Assembly: GCA_035626675.1 (NCBI GenBank)
Contig: DASPNH010000101.1
Location: 11,933-75,932, forward strand
Length of the DNA stretch: 64,000 bases
From: DASPNH01 sp035626675
Lineage (GTDB): Bacteria; Desulfobacterota; Binatia; UBA1149; CAITLU01
Direction of reading: 5' to 3'
Positions 26,380 to 34,401 of the stretch are shown here, in pieces. The notes under the pieces are model-generated. The model had not been told where the DNA came from. It did not search any database and saw nothing but the letters and a program-made list of their open reading frames with translations. Numbering within the stretch: the stretch's first letter is position 1; every line of letters starts with the position of its first letter. The translations under genes were made by a program, and so were the position numbers.

Positions 26380-28062
26380 TCAGGTCGGCTCGGGGGAGGG
26401 CTCGAGATCACCCGATCGGACCTGCTCGGCCGCGGTGCCGCCAAGCTCGGCCAAGCGCGCCGCGGCGATCTTTCGCACGTCCTCGTCGGCGTCATTATGG
26501 GTTATCCAGTCGAGAAGCCCGGCGGAGGTCAGCCGGCGCGTAGCGGCGGCGCGAACCTTCGGCGAGCAGTCCCAGCGTGCACGGTTGGCGAGCAACTCTG
26601 CGTCGCCCACACGCCGGACCGCTTCGCGCCGAACACCCCAGTCCTCGTCGTTCTTGGCGCGGTTGGCCAGGATGCCCTCGTCATCGAGCTTGGCCACCGC
26701 GGTCTTGCGCACCTGCCACGCCTTGTCCCAGCGTGCGCGATGCCCGATCAGCGCCCGGTCGCTCGAGGAGGCGATCGCGGCGCGGCGCACTTCCCACGAC
26801 TCGTCGCCGCGCGCGACTTCCGACAGCACCGGCTCTTCGCGAAGCCTGTGCAACGCCGCCTCGCGCACCTGCCAAGCCGGGTCGCGGCGCGCCAGTGAGG
26901 CCAGCAGCCCCTGGTTGACCACCTTGCGCGCAGCCGCTGCGCGTACCTGCCAGTGGCGGTCTTCGAGCGCGAGAAGGTCGAGCATCTTGCGATCATCGAG
27001 GCGCCGGACCGCCTCGGCGCGCGAATCGCCGTGCTCGCCGTCCTTCAGGATGGCCAGCGCCAGATGGCGGCTGCGGATCCTGCGAATGGCGATGCGCCGG
27101 ACGTGCGCGTCTTCGTCGTGCAGGGCGCGGTCGACCAGAACCGAGGGATCGTCGATTCGCGCAATGGCGCTGCGGCGCGCATCGGCGTGCGCAGAGGAAG
27201 TCGCGATGCGGGCGAGCAGCCCGGCGTCCTCGATGCGTTCGAGCGCCTGGCGGCGAAGCGTTGCGTCGCGATCTTCGGCCGCCACGTGCGCCAGCGCCTC
27301 GGGGTCGACCAGATTGGCGAGCGAGACGGCGCGCACTTCCTCCTCGATCGTGTCGCCGGTCAGACCCGCGAGCAGCGACTGCTCGTGAATGCGCTCGGCG
27401 GCTGCGCGCCGCACTTCGAGGTGGCGCGCGCGTGCAGCGACCTCGGCGAGCATGTCCTCGCCGGCGATGCGCTTGACCGCCAGCCGGCATACGAGCGGAC
27501 TGGCTTCGGACAATGCGATGGACAGGAGCAGGGCCGGGTCTTCGAGTTCCTTGACGGCGGCCTTGGCAACGACGACGTCGCGCGCGCCCGTTGCCACCCG
27601 CACCAGCAGCTCGGTGTCGCGAAGTCGTGCAAGTGCGAGCTGGGCAACGTCGCGGTCACGCGCCTGCTCGGCGATCTCGGCCAGCAGCGACTGCGAGTGG
27701 ATGCGTTTGACCGCCAGGCGCGCGATCTCCGACAGCGCGGCGCGCGCAGCGACGGTGGCCAGGAGCGGTTCGCCGCGGATGTGCGAGAGGGCGGTTCGTG
27801 CCGGCCCGGCCGATACGCTGCAGACTGCGGTTTCGGTCCAGGCCTCTTCGTCCGAGAGCGCAGGCTCGGGCAAGGCCTGCGTCGTCTCGGAGGCGGGCGC
27901 CTGCTCCAGGGCCGGTTCCGAAACGCTCGCCTCCATCGGGACCGCCGGGGAGGGCGTCCGCGAATTTTGCTCGGGCTGCGGCTCGACTCTGGCGCCGTCC
28001 TCGTTAGCCTGTCGAGATGTCTTCGCGCGCGGGCGGCGCCGCAGCCAGTCCATCAGTCCCAT
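26380..28062 (-). CDS. 26-residue repeat solenoid protein (HEAT/LRV-like)
   Basis: A 560-residue protein of unknown function. Residues 1-95 are a basic head followed by an acidic, Pro/Glu/Ser-rich linker. Residues 96-537 are exactly 17 uninterrupted repeats of 26 residues with the pattern xDxxLLAxVAxxDxxxxVRxAAxxRL, followed by a 23-residue tail. The pattern predicts a two-helix alpha-solenoid. The unit is shorter than a HEAT repeat. A related repeat occurs, as far as I recall, at the N-terminus of DUF349 proteins, but no DUF349 domain is present. No signal peptide. Single gene, divergent from the FGE-like gene. Confidence 0.8.
   Translation of the reverse strand: MGLMDWLRRRPRAKTSRQANEDGARVEPQPEQNSRTPSPAVPMEASVSEPALEQAPASETTQALPEPALSDEEAWTETAVCSVSAGPARTALSHIRGEPLLATVAARAALSEIARLAVKRIHSQSLLAEIAEQARDRDVAQLALARLRDTELLVRVATGARDVVVAKAAVKELEDPALLLSIALSEASPLVCRLAVKRIAGEDMLAEVAARARHLEVRRAAAERIHEQSLLAGLTGDTIEEEVRAVSLANLVDPEALAHVAAEDRDATLRRQALERIEDAGLLARIATSSAHADARRSAIARIDDPSVLVDRALHDEDAHVRRIAIRRIRSRHLALAILKDGEHGDSRAEAVRRLDDRKMLDLLALEDRHWQVRAAAARKVVNQGLLASLARRDPAWQVREAALHRLREEPVLSEVARGDESWEVRRAAIASSSDRALIGHRARWDKAWQVRKTAVAKLDDEGILANRAKNDEDWGVRREAVRRVGDAELLANRARWDCSPKVRAAATRRLTSAGLLDWITHNDADEDVRKIAAARLAELGGTAAEQVRSGDLEPSPEPT
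26452..27777 (-). repeat. 17 x 78-bp coding repeat (26 residues per unit)
   Basis: The 1326 bp divide into exactly 17 units of 78 bp in the solenoid gene. Units are conserved at protein rather than DNA level, so this is an old array under structural selection, not a recent expansion. Confidence 0.85.
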
Positions 28063-28114
28063 GCGTGGGATTGTAGCGCCGCCGCGCCGCCATCAAAGGC
28101 AGAGAAGGGTGATC

Positions 28115-28774
28115 ATGAAATTTCCGCGGATTCTCGTATGCTGCACCTTGCTCGCGTGTTCGACCGCTGCGCTGGCCGCTACCAAGACCAGCCGCTGGGT
28201 CGCGCACCCCTCGCAGCCCTTCGAAATCCTTTCCACCGAAGTGACCGTCGCCGACTTCCAGGCGTGCGTCAAAGCGGGCAAGTGCGAGGCCGCCTCCGTC
28301 GACGCCCAATGCAACATCTCGGATGCCGCCAAGACCGATCATCCGGTCAACTGCATCAATCATGACGGCGCCAAGGACGTCTGCGAGCATCTGGGAGGAC
28401 GCCTGTGCACCAGCAGCGAATGGCTGGCTGCATGCCGCGGCGCGGACAACCGCGCCTTCCCGTACGGTGCGGCATTCGATCCGGCCGCCTGTCAGGCAGG
28501 TTCGTACGAGAACGCAGCCGCCGGCGGCAAGAACACCGTTGCGGCCGGCAGCATGAAGGGCTGCCAGGGAGGCATGGAAAACCTCTTCGACATGAGCGGC
28601 AACGTCAGCGAATGGGTCGCCGACTGCAACGGCACCTATTGCAAGTTCCGCGGCGCGGCCTACGCCGGCAACGAGCCGGTGGAGTACTTCGCCGGCTGCG
28701 GCGACGTCTGCTCGGGCAACGAGAACACCCTGCAGTCCGGTACCGTCGGCGCCCGCTGCTGCCGCGACAAGTAG
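28115..28774 (+). CDS. Secreted Cys-rich protein with formylglycine-generating-enzyme (SUMF1) fold
   Basis: A 219-residue protein with a signal peptide (residues 1-22, 'CTLLACSTAALAAT') and an FGE/SUMF1-type domain: 'STEVTVADFQACVKAGKC', 'CEHLGGRLCTSSEWLAACRG' and 'MSGNVSEWVADCNG'. It is short for the family (usually over 250), and where most members read RGGS it has 'FRGAAY'. More than a dozen cysteines suggest disulfides outside the cytoplasm. I infer a secreted structural or binding variant rather than a sulfatase activator; no sulfatase is in the window. Confidence 0.75.
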   Translation: MKFPRILVCCTLLACSTAALAATKTSRWVAHPSQPFEILSTEVTVADFQACVKAGKCEAASVDAQCNISDAAKTDHPVNCINHDGAKDVCEHLGGRLCTSSEWLAACRGADNRAFPYGAAFDPAACQAGSYENAAAGGKNTVAAGSMKGCQGGMENLFDMSGNVSEWVADCNGTYCKFRGAAYAGNEPVEYFAGCGDVCSGNENTLQSGTVGARCCRDK

Positions 28775-28864
28775 AGCGCGCGACAGCCCTCGCGCTGGCG
28801 TCCGGCCGTGACGGCCGCCGCGTCGGCTATTTTTCGTGGTGTGGCCGCGGAAATTCTTCCGTTT

Positions 28865-28878
28865 TGTAACCGGTTCTA
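28865..28878. promoter_or_regulatory. KstR-like TetR operator motif upstream of acyl-CoA dehydrogenase pair
   Basis: The 14 bp TGTAACCGGTTCTA match the pattern TnnAACnnGTTnnA known for the actinobacterial cholesterol regulator KstR. The centre AACCGGTT is a perfect palindrome. The site is 38 bp before the dehydrogenase start and overlaps a possible promoter (TTGTAA at 28864, CATAAC at 28887, 17-bp spacer). The regulator that would bind is unknown. Confidence 0.4.
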
Positions 28879-28916
28879 GTTTCGCGCATAACCTCGCCCA
28901 CCAAGCGAGGTGACCC

Positions 28917-30092
28917 ATGCATTTCGACCTCAGCCCCGAGCATCGCGCGCTTCGTGACGAGCTGCGCCGCTACTTCGACGACCTGATGACGCCGGACCTG
29001 GTCCAGGAGGTGGCGCACAGCGAGGGCGGCGGCCCGCTGTTTCGCGAAGCGATGAAGAAGATGGGCCGCGACAAGTGGCTCGGCGTCGGCTGGCCCAAGG
29101 AGTACGGCGGGCGGGGGCTCGGGCACATCGAGCAGTTCCTGTTCGCCGATGAGGCCCAGCGGGCCTTCTTCCCGTTTCCCTTCCTGACCCTGAACACGGT
29201 CGGCCCCACGCTCCAGCAGTACGGCAGCGAGGAGCAGCGCAGGCAGTTCCTGCCTCGCATCCTTGCCGGAGAGTGCCTGTTTGCCGTCGGCTACTCCGAG
29301 CCCGACGCGGGCACGGACCTGGCCTCGCTCAAGACGCGCGCCGTTCGCGACGGCGACGACTGGGTCATCAACGGGCAGAAGCTCTGGACCAGCCTGGCCG
29401 ATTTCACCGATTACATATGGCTGGCGGCGCGCACCGATCCGGATGCTCCCAAGCACGCCGGCATTTCGATGTTCATCGTGCCCACCGACAGCCCGGGCTT
29501 CGGCATCACTCCCATCCGCACCATCGGGAGCGTACGCACAAACGCGACCTTCTACGACAACGTGCGGGTGCCGGCTTCCGCGCTGGTCGGAGGCGAGGGC
29601 AACGGTTGGAGCCTGATCGTCAACCAGCTCAACCACGAGCGCGTCTCTCTGATGAGCGTCGGCATCATCGGGCGCCTCTTCGAGGAGACGACGACGTGGG
29701 CGCGCGAGAAGCGTCTGGCCGACGGCAGCCGCGTCATCGACATTCCTTGGGTTCGGCATCATCTGGCCTGCGCCGAGGCCAAGCTCGAGATCCTGCGCCT
29801 TCTCAACTGGCGGCAGGCCTGGAACATGGAGAACGGCACCTTCAACTTTGCCGAGGCTTCCACGGTCAAGGTCTTCGGCAGCGAGTTCTACATCGAGGGC
29901 TACAACCTGATGCTGGAGGTGCTGGGTGCGGCAGGCATGATCCGGCGCGACTCGCCCGAAGCTTTGCTGGGCGGGCGCATCGAGCGCATGTACCGCTCGA
30001 TGCTGATCCTTACCTTCGGCGGCGGAACCAACGAGATCCAGCGCGACATCATCGCCATGGCCGGCCTCGAGATGCCGCGCTCGCTGCGCTGA
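28917..30092 (+). CDS. Acyl-CoA dehydrogenase, subunit 1 of a putative heteromeric pair
   Basis: A 391-residue FAD flavoenzyme that introduces a 2,3 double bond in an acyl-CoA. The FAD/substrate signatures are 'VGYSEPDAGTDLASLKTRA' near residue 123 and 'LTFGGGTNEIQRDIIAM' near the C-terminus; helix 'EASTVKVFGSEFY' is typical of the branch. It lies 14 bp upstream of a second, divergent acyl-CoA dehydrogenase. Such pairs (FadE28/FadE29, ChsE1/ChsE2) form alpha2beta2 enzymes acting on steroid side chains or other bulky acyl-CoAs. The substrate here is inference. Confidence 0.88.
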   Translation: MHFDLSPEHRALRDELRRYFDDLMTPDLVQEVAHSEGGGPLFREAMKKMGRDKWLGVGWPKEYGGRGLGHIEQFLFADEAQRAFFPFPFLTLNTVGPTLQQYGSEEQRRQFLPRILAGECLFAVGYSEPDAGTDLASLKTRAVRDGDDWVINGQKLWTSLADFTDYIWLAARTDPDAPKHAGISMFIVPTDSPGFGITPIRTIGSVRTNATFYDNVRVPASALVGGEGNGWSLIVNQLNHERVSLMSVGIIGRLFEETTTWAREKRLADGSRVIDIPWVRHHLACAEAKLEILRLLNWRQAWNMENGTFNFAEASTVKVFGSEFYIEGYNLMLEVLGAAGMIRRDSPEALLGGRIERMYRSMLILTFGGGTNEIQRDIIAMAGLEMPRSLR

Positions 30093-30106
30093 GGGAGGGA
30101 CCGGAC

Positions 30107-31231
30107 ATGGACTTTGCCTACAGCGCCGAACAGGAAGACATCCGTACCGTTGCCGAGAAGATCTTCACCGGTCTGTGCGTGCCCGAGCGCCTGCCCGATT
30201 TCGAGAAGCCGGCCGAGCGGTTCGACGAGAAGCTCTGGAGCGAGCTGGCCAAGGCCGGCCTGCTCGGCGTGGCATTGCCATCGGACTACGGCGGCATGGG
30301 TTTCGGGGTCGGGGAGCTTGCCGTGCTGCTCGAGCAGGCGGGCAGGCATGTGGCACCGGTGCCGTTGCTTCCCACGCTCATGCTCGGTGCGGCGCCGATC
30401 CAGCAGTTCGGCACCGAGGCTCAGCGCAAGCGCCTGCTCCCGCGCGTCATCACCGGCCAGACCACGCTGACGGCGGCCCTGGTGGAGGCCGACAGCCGCG
30501 ACCCGCTGGCACCGACCACCCGCGCCGAAGTGCGCGGCGACGGCTTCGTCCTGGACGGCGTCAAGCTGTGCGTGCCGGCAGCGCGGCGCGCCGAACGCAT
30601 CCTGGTTCCCGCGCGTCTCGGCAACGGCTCGATCATCGTCGCGATGGTCGCGCCCGATGCCGGTGGCGTCACGCTGGACGCGCAGGAGGTGACCACCGGC
30701 GACGTCTTCTACCGCGTCACTCTGGCAGGCGCGGTCGCGTCCGGCGAGGACGTGCTGGCCGGCCCCGACGCCGGCGCGCAAGCGCTGAAGTGGATGGTCG
30801 AGCATGCCATCGCGGGCCTGTGCGCGATGGAGCTCGGCGTGGCGGAAAGAGCGCTGCGCATGACCGCCAAGTACACGGCCGAGCGCAAGCAGTTCGGCAA
30901 GGCGATCGCGACGTTTCAGGCGGTCGCGCAGCGCGCGGCCGATGCGTACATCGACGTCGAGGCGATCCGCCTTTCGACGTGGCAGGCGATCTGGCGCCTG
31001 TCGGCCGGACTTCCGGCCACGCGCGAGCTGGCCATCGCCAAGTTCTGGGCCAGCGAAGGCGGCCAACGCGCGTGCTACGCGGCCCAGCACCTGCACGGCG
31101 GCATCGGCGTGGACAAGGACTATCCGCTGCACCGCTACTATCTGCTGTCGAAGCAGATCGAGCTGACGCTCGGCGGCGCGCAGGAGAGCCTTGCCCGGCT
31201 TGGCGAGATTCTCGCCGACGGCCACGCATAG
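30107..31231 (+). CDS. Acyl-CoA dehydrogenase, subunit 2 of a putative heteromeric pair
   Basis: A 374-residue acyl-CoA dehydrogenase. The N-terminal helical domain ('DFAYSAEQEDIRTVAEKIF') and C-terminal domain ('ERALRMTAKYTAERKQFGKAIATFQAVAQRAADAY' split, 'QHLHGGIGVDKDYPLHRYYL') are intact. The middle FAD-contact region is degenerate: where most members read a T-E-xx-xG-S element this has 'VEADSRDPLAP'. That asymmetry is typical of the second subunit of heteromeric dehydrogenases. The start ATG 30107 has GGGAGG 11 bp upstream. Confidence 0.87.
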   Translation: MDFAYSAEQEDIRTVAEKIFTGLCVPERLPDFEKPAERFDEKLWSELAKAGLLGVALPSDYGGMGFGVGELAVLLEQAGRHVAPVPLLPTLMLGAAPIQQFGTEAQRKRLLPRVITGQTTLTAALVEADSRDPLAPTTRAEVRGDGFVLDGVKLCVPAARRAERILVPARLGNGSIIVAMVAPDAGGVTLDAQEVTTGDVFYRVTLAGAVASGEDVLAGPDAGAQALKWMVEHAIAGLCAMELGVAERALRMTAKYTAERKQFGKAIATFQAVAQRAADAYIDVEAIRLSTWQAIWRLSAGLPATRELAIAKFWASEGGQRACYAAQHLHGGIGVDKDYPLHRYYLLSKQIELTLGGAQESLARLGEILADGHA

Positions 31232-31327
31232 GGGCGCCGGCGCGCACAGCGGGCATCTGCTTCGTTGCAGGCGCGGTCGCTCGCCTGCGCCTCGTATCTG
31301 GCTCACTCTGCGACCCGCGCTCGAATG

Positions 31328-31348
31328 TTAAGGGGACTGTCCCCTTAA
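31328..31348. repeat. REP-like palindrome, copy 1
   Basis: A perfect inverted repeat: arm TTAAGGGGAC, one central T, arm GTCCCCTTAA. It lies between the convergent 3' ends of the dehydrogenase operon and moaA and could also act as a transcription barrier. A near-identical copy is at 38598-38618. Confidence 0.85.
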
Positions 31349-31359
31349 AGACGCTGGGG

Positions 31360-32403
31360 CTAGCCGCCGAGCTGGTACATCTGGATTTTTTCGCGTTCGC
31401 GGCCCCCGGCGGCGAAGCGGTCTTCGGAGTAGCGGTCCTCGCGGGCGGTCCAGACGCTGCGCAGGAGCGCGCGCAGCTCGTCGTCGCTGGCTCCGCTTCG
31501 CATCGGGGTTTTCAGGTCCGTGCCGCCCGTGGCGAACAGGCACGTGACCAGCTTGCCGTCGGTGGTCAGGCGCGCGCGCGTGCAGTCGCCGCAAAACGGC
31601 TGCGTCACCGATGCGATGACGCCGATCTCCCCATTGTCGTCCAGGTAGCGCCAGCGCCGCGCAACTTCGCCGCGATAGGTTGCCGCCACCGGCTCGAGCG
31701 CGAACTGCGCACCGATGCGCCCCACGATCTCGCGCGCGCTGACGACTTCGCTGGCGTCCCAGCCGTTGAGCGTCCCCACGTCCATGTACTCGATGAAGCG
31801 CACGATGTGGCCGCTGCCGCGGAAGTGACGGGCGAGGTCGACGATGGTGTGGTCGTTGACGCCGCGCTGCACCACACAGTTGATCTTGATCGGCGAGAGG
31901 CCGGCCGCGCGCGCGGCCTCGATCGCATCGAGCACGAGCTGGGGTTTGGCGTCGCGGCCGGCCATTCGGCCGAACACCGCATCGTCGAGGCTGTCGAGGC
32001 TGACGGTGATGCGCTTCAGACCTGCGGCCGCGAGCGTAGAGGCCTGCTCCGCAAGCAGCACGCCGTTGGTGGTCAGGGTCAGGTCGGCCACGCCCTCGAT
32101 GCCGCTCAATGCCCGGATCAGCGCGGGCAGGTTCGTGCGCACCAGAGGCTCGCCACCGGTCAGGCGGATCTTGACGGCCCCGGCCTCGACGAACAGCCGC
32201 GTCAGGCGCTCGATCTCCTCGAAGCTCAGCAGGTCGGCCTTGGGCAGGAAATGGTAGCGCTCGCCGTAAATCTCGGCGGGCATGCAGTAGGGGCAGCGGA
32301 AGTTGCAGCGGTCCGTGACCGAGATGCGCAGATCGCGCAGCGGCCGGCCGCGCGTGTCGAGCATGCGTGGTGAGGCCTGGTTCGTGGCGTCCTGCTCGCC
32401 CAT
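31360..32403 (-). CDS. moaA: GTP 3',8-cyclase, molybdenum cofactor biosynthesis
   Basis: Radical-SAM enzyme that starts molybdopterin synthesis from GTP. 'ISVTDRCNFRCPYC' carries the SAM-cluster cysteines (CxxxCxxC), 'IRLTGGEPLVR' is the SAM-binding motif, and the C-terminal cluster is 'CGDCTRARLTTDGKLVTCLF'. It ends in the conserved 'LGG' needed for activity. Alternative starts are 32439 and 32364; none has a clear ribosome site. No other moa/moe gene is in the window, so the pathway is scattered. Confidence 0.93.
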   Translation of the reverse strand: MGEQDATNQASPRMLDTRGRPLRDLRISVTDRCNFRCPYCMPAEIYGERYHFLPKADLLSFEEIERLTRLFVEAGAVKIRLTGGEPLVRTNLPALIRALSGIEGVADLTLTTNGVLLAEQASTLAAAGLKRITVSLDSLDDAVFGRMAGRDAKPQLVLDAIEAARAAGLSPIKINCVVQRGVNDHTIVDLARHFRGSGHIVRFIEYMDVGTLNGWDASEVVSAREIVGRIGAQFALEPVAATYRGEVARRWRYLDDNGEIGVIASVTQPFCGDCTRARLTTDGKLVTCLFATGGTDLKTPMRSGASDDELRALLRSVWTAREDRYSEDRFAAGGREREKIQMYQLGG

Positions 32404-32489
32404 GCGGGCATCATGGTCGGGGACGCAGCGGGAGTCCATTGCGCCACGCGCGGCTTGTCCGCCGCCACCCGCAGGACTATGCAGGAGCC

Positions 32490-33029
32490 ATGGAACGACT
32501 CGATCTGACCCGCGACACCGAGGCCGTACGCATTCCGATGGGCGACCGGATCCAACTCGCCAAGGGCACCGAGGTCTACGTCACCCAGTCTCTCGGCGGA
32601 ACCTTTACCGTGCAGGCTCCTGCCTACGGCGGACTCTTTCGCATCGCGGGCCTGGACGCGGACGCGCTGGGCAAGGAGATTCCCGAAGAGGCTCGCATGC
32701 TGGCCAGCGGCGAGGGCCCCATCGAGGATCTGGTCACCGCCGCGCTCAAGACGTGCTACGACCCGGAGATCCCGGTCAACATCATCGACCTCGGGCTGGT
32801 CTACGATACGCGTATCACCGATGCCGGCGAGGGCAGGCACCGCGTCGACGTCAAGATGACGCTCACCGCAACCGGCTGCGGCATGGGCACCTCGATCGCC
32901 GGCGATGCCGAGGAAAAGATCCGCAGCATTCCGGGTGTCGCCGAGGCGCATGTCGGAATCGTGTGGGATCCGCCGTGGAACCCGCAGATGATCTCCGAGG
33001 AAGGCCGCCGCAAACTCGGAATCGGCTGA
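32490..33029 (+). CDS. sufT: SufT-like Fe-S assembly factor (MIP18/DUF59 domain)
   Basis: A 179-residue protein. Residues ~80-170 are a MIP18/DUF59 domain with 'TCYDPEIPVNIIDLGLVYD' and 'TLTATGCGMGTSIAGDAEEKI'; the Cys in 'TGCGMG' is the conserved one. The N-terminal ~70 residues ('RIPMGDRIQLAKGTEVYVTQSLGGTFTV') are specific to SufT, a maturation factor for iron-sulfur proteins. It stands alone, divergent from moaA (87 bp between starts), and no suf operon is nearby. Confidence 0.85.
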   Translation: MERLDLTRDTEAVRIPMGDRIQLAKGTEVYVTQSLGGTFTVQAPAYGGLFRIAGLDADALGKEIPEEARMLASGEGPIEDLVTAALKTCYDPEIPVNIIDLGLVYDTRITDAGEGRHRVDVKMTLTATGCGMGTSIAGDAEEKIRSIPGVAEAHVGIVWDPPWNPQMISEEGRRKLGIG

Positions 33030-33178
33030 GCGCAGAGACCTGCGGTCGCGCGCGGTAAAGGGTCGACACCTATTCGGCAGCAGCTTGGCTCAGCTCTCGA
33101 GCGGCGCGCGTGGGAGCCGCGATGAAACGGTCCCTGCCGGGCCGGCCTCGGCTCGCTCCGAACCCTTTCCCATCCTCT

Positions 33179-34063
33179 TCATTCCAGGCGGCAGGCGCGG
33201 CGCAGGGCGGCGAGGTCTTGCGGAGTGGCGCGCATGACTTCGGTGGAGTTGAGGCCGTACATGATCGACTGCGGGTTGTCGTCGTGCTCGATGCCGAGTG
33301 CGTGGCCGAGCTCGTGGGCGAGGACGTGGACGAGGTCGCTGGTGCCGGTGAACTCGAAGATCTCGATGCGAGTGCCGTCGCGGTCGCGAACGTAGCGTCC
33401 CTGCTTGAACTCCTGCCCGGCGTTCTTGTTGATCGCCGCCACGTTGCTGTTCACCTCGCGTGCCTTCTCGTTGTAGCGCCGCGACAGCTCGTTGGCCTGC
33501 TCCGCCAGCTCGTTGATCGCCAGTCGCTCGCGGTTGAGGACTTCGGCCGTCTCCTGCAACTCTTCGGCCTCGTGCCGAAGAGCCTGCAGAGCGGCGCCGC
33601 TCGCGCCGCCGCGCGCATTCCACTGCTGCACGTCGCGGTTGTGCTCGGAGAGCAGAGAGTCGTGCTCGGCCTGCGCGGCAAGATACTTCTTGCGTGCCGT
33701 CTCGTATTTCCTTCCCGCAGCTTCGTGCTGGCGCCTGAGCTCATCGGCCGACTCGCTGGCGCGCTCGATGTTCTCCTTGCGCCGCGCGATGTCATCGGCG
33801 GTGGCCTGGCGACGGTCATACTGCAGGTCGATGACGATCTGACCGCCGGAGCCGTCGTATTCGAACAGGTTGATGGCAAGGTCCTCTTCCCAGATGGCTT
33901 CGGCACGCCGCATCGCCGCCAGCAGCTCGCCGTGCGGCAATCCGAAGCGGCCGTCGATGTGGCCGATGCGGTAGGTCAGGGGAGTGCCGCACGGGTCGGC
34001 CATCAGCGGCAGCGCGAACAGTCCGGCGGCGAGCACGATCAGGAAGAAGAGTCTGGTGATCAC
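33179..34063 (-). CDS. Secreted metzincin protease with inserted coiled coil
   Basis: A 294-residue exported metalloprotease. A signal peptide spans residues 1-22. The zinc motif 'HELGHALGIEH' is at 250-260 and the Met-turn 'SIMYG' at 266-270, as in matrixin-like M10/M12 proteases. 'AIWEEDLAINLFEY' at 56-69 is the usual beginning of the catalytic domain, but residues ~84-215 are a Glu/Arg/Ala-rich coiled coil inserted before the active-site helix. GTG 34063 is chosen because it begins the signal peptide; the frame is open further upstream. No propeptide cysteine switch is seen. Confidence 0.75.
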   Translation of the reverse strand: MITRLFFLIVLAAGLFALPLMADPCGTPLTYRIGHIDGRFGLPHGELLAAMRRAEAIWEEDLAINLFEYDGSGGQIVIDLQYDRRQATADDIARRKENIERASESADELRRQHEAAGRKYETARKKYLAAQAEHDSLLSEHNRDVQQWNARGGASGAALQALRHEAEELQETAEVLNRERLAINELAEQANELSRRYNEKAREVNSNVAAINKNAGQEFKQGRYVRDRDGTRIEIFEFTGTSDLVHVLAHELGHALGIEHDDNPQSIMYGLNSTEVMRATPQDLAALRRACRLE

Positions 34064-34165
34064 GTGTGCGCCGTTGACGGCGCGGACCCTGGCCGCGCCT
34101 TGCGGTAGCGATGGTGCGGGGTGCGGAAAAGTCACGCAAGAGGCGATTTTCCATGTCCGCTCCGC

Positions 34166-34194
34166 TTGCTCGCCGGCGGGCGCTTCGGTATGGT
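34166..34194 (+). promoter_or_regulatory. Putative promoter of the DAHP synthase leader transcript
   Basis: TTGCTC (34166-34171), 17-bp spacer, TATGGT (34189-34194). Transcription would start near 34201, 14 bases before the leader-peptide ATG. Confidence 0.4.
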
Positions 34195-34214
34195 CCGGCA
34201 CAGGACGAACGCGC

Positions 34215-34304
34215 ATGAGCCCGGCAACCACCTCCACCTGCTTCTGGTACTTTAGCTCTGGAGAGCTCCCGGGCAGGATTCCTGCGCGTAGACGGCAACC
34301 GTAA
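34215..34304 (+). CDS. Aromatic leader peptide (attenuator) upstream of DAHP synthase
   Basis: A 29-codon ORF on the + strand, ATG at 34215, TAA at 34302-34304. Codons 10-13 (34242-34253) are TTC TGG TAC TTT, giving Phe-Trp-Tyr-Phe, all three aromatic end products of the pathway that begins with the downstream enzyme. An AGGA at 34202-34205 could serve as ribosome site. The same DNA is upstream of the metalloprotease on the other strand and carries no other gene. I infer a regulatory peptide that is not kept as a protein. Confidence 0.7.
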   Translation: MSPATTSTCFWYFSSGELPGRIPARRRQP

Positions 34305-34362
34305 CTTTGCCGCGTGACGCGGAAGACGAGCCCCGGGAGAGAATCTCCCGGGGCTTTTTCTT
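34266..34362 (+). terminator. Attenuator: antiterminator strand and intrinsic terminator before DAHP synthase
   Basis: The terminator is a 12-bp perfect hairpin, AGCCCCGGGAGA (34329-34340), loop GAA, TCTCCCGGGGCT (34344-34355), followed by TTTTCTTTT. CTCCCGGG at 34266-34273, inside the leader ORF, is the exact complement of CCCGGGAG at 34332-34339, so it can form a competing antiterminator. CCTGC at 34237-34241 can pair with GCAGG at 34273-34277, giving a third, mutually exclusive helix. These are the parts of a classical ribosome-stalling attenuator. Confidence 0.8.
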
Positions 34363-34401
34363 TTGCGCTCGCGCAAACCTCAAAGGCAGGCGAGCGAAAC
34401 G

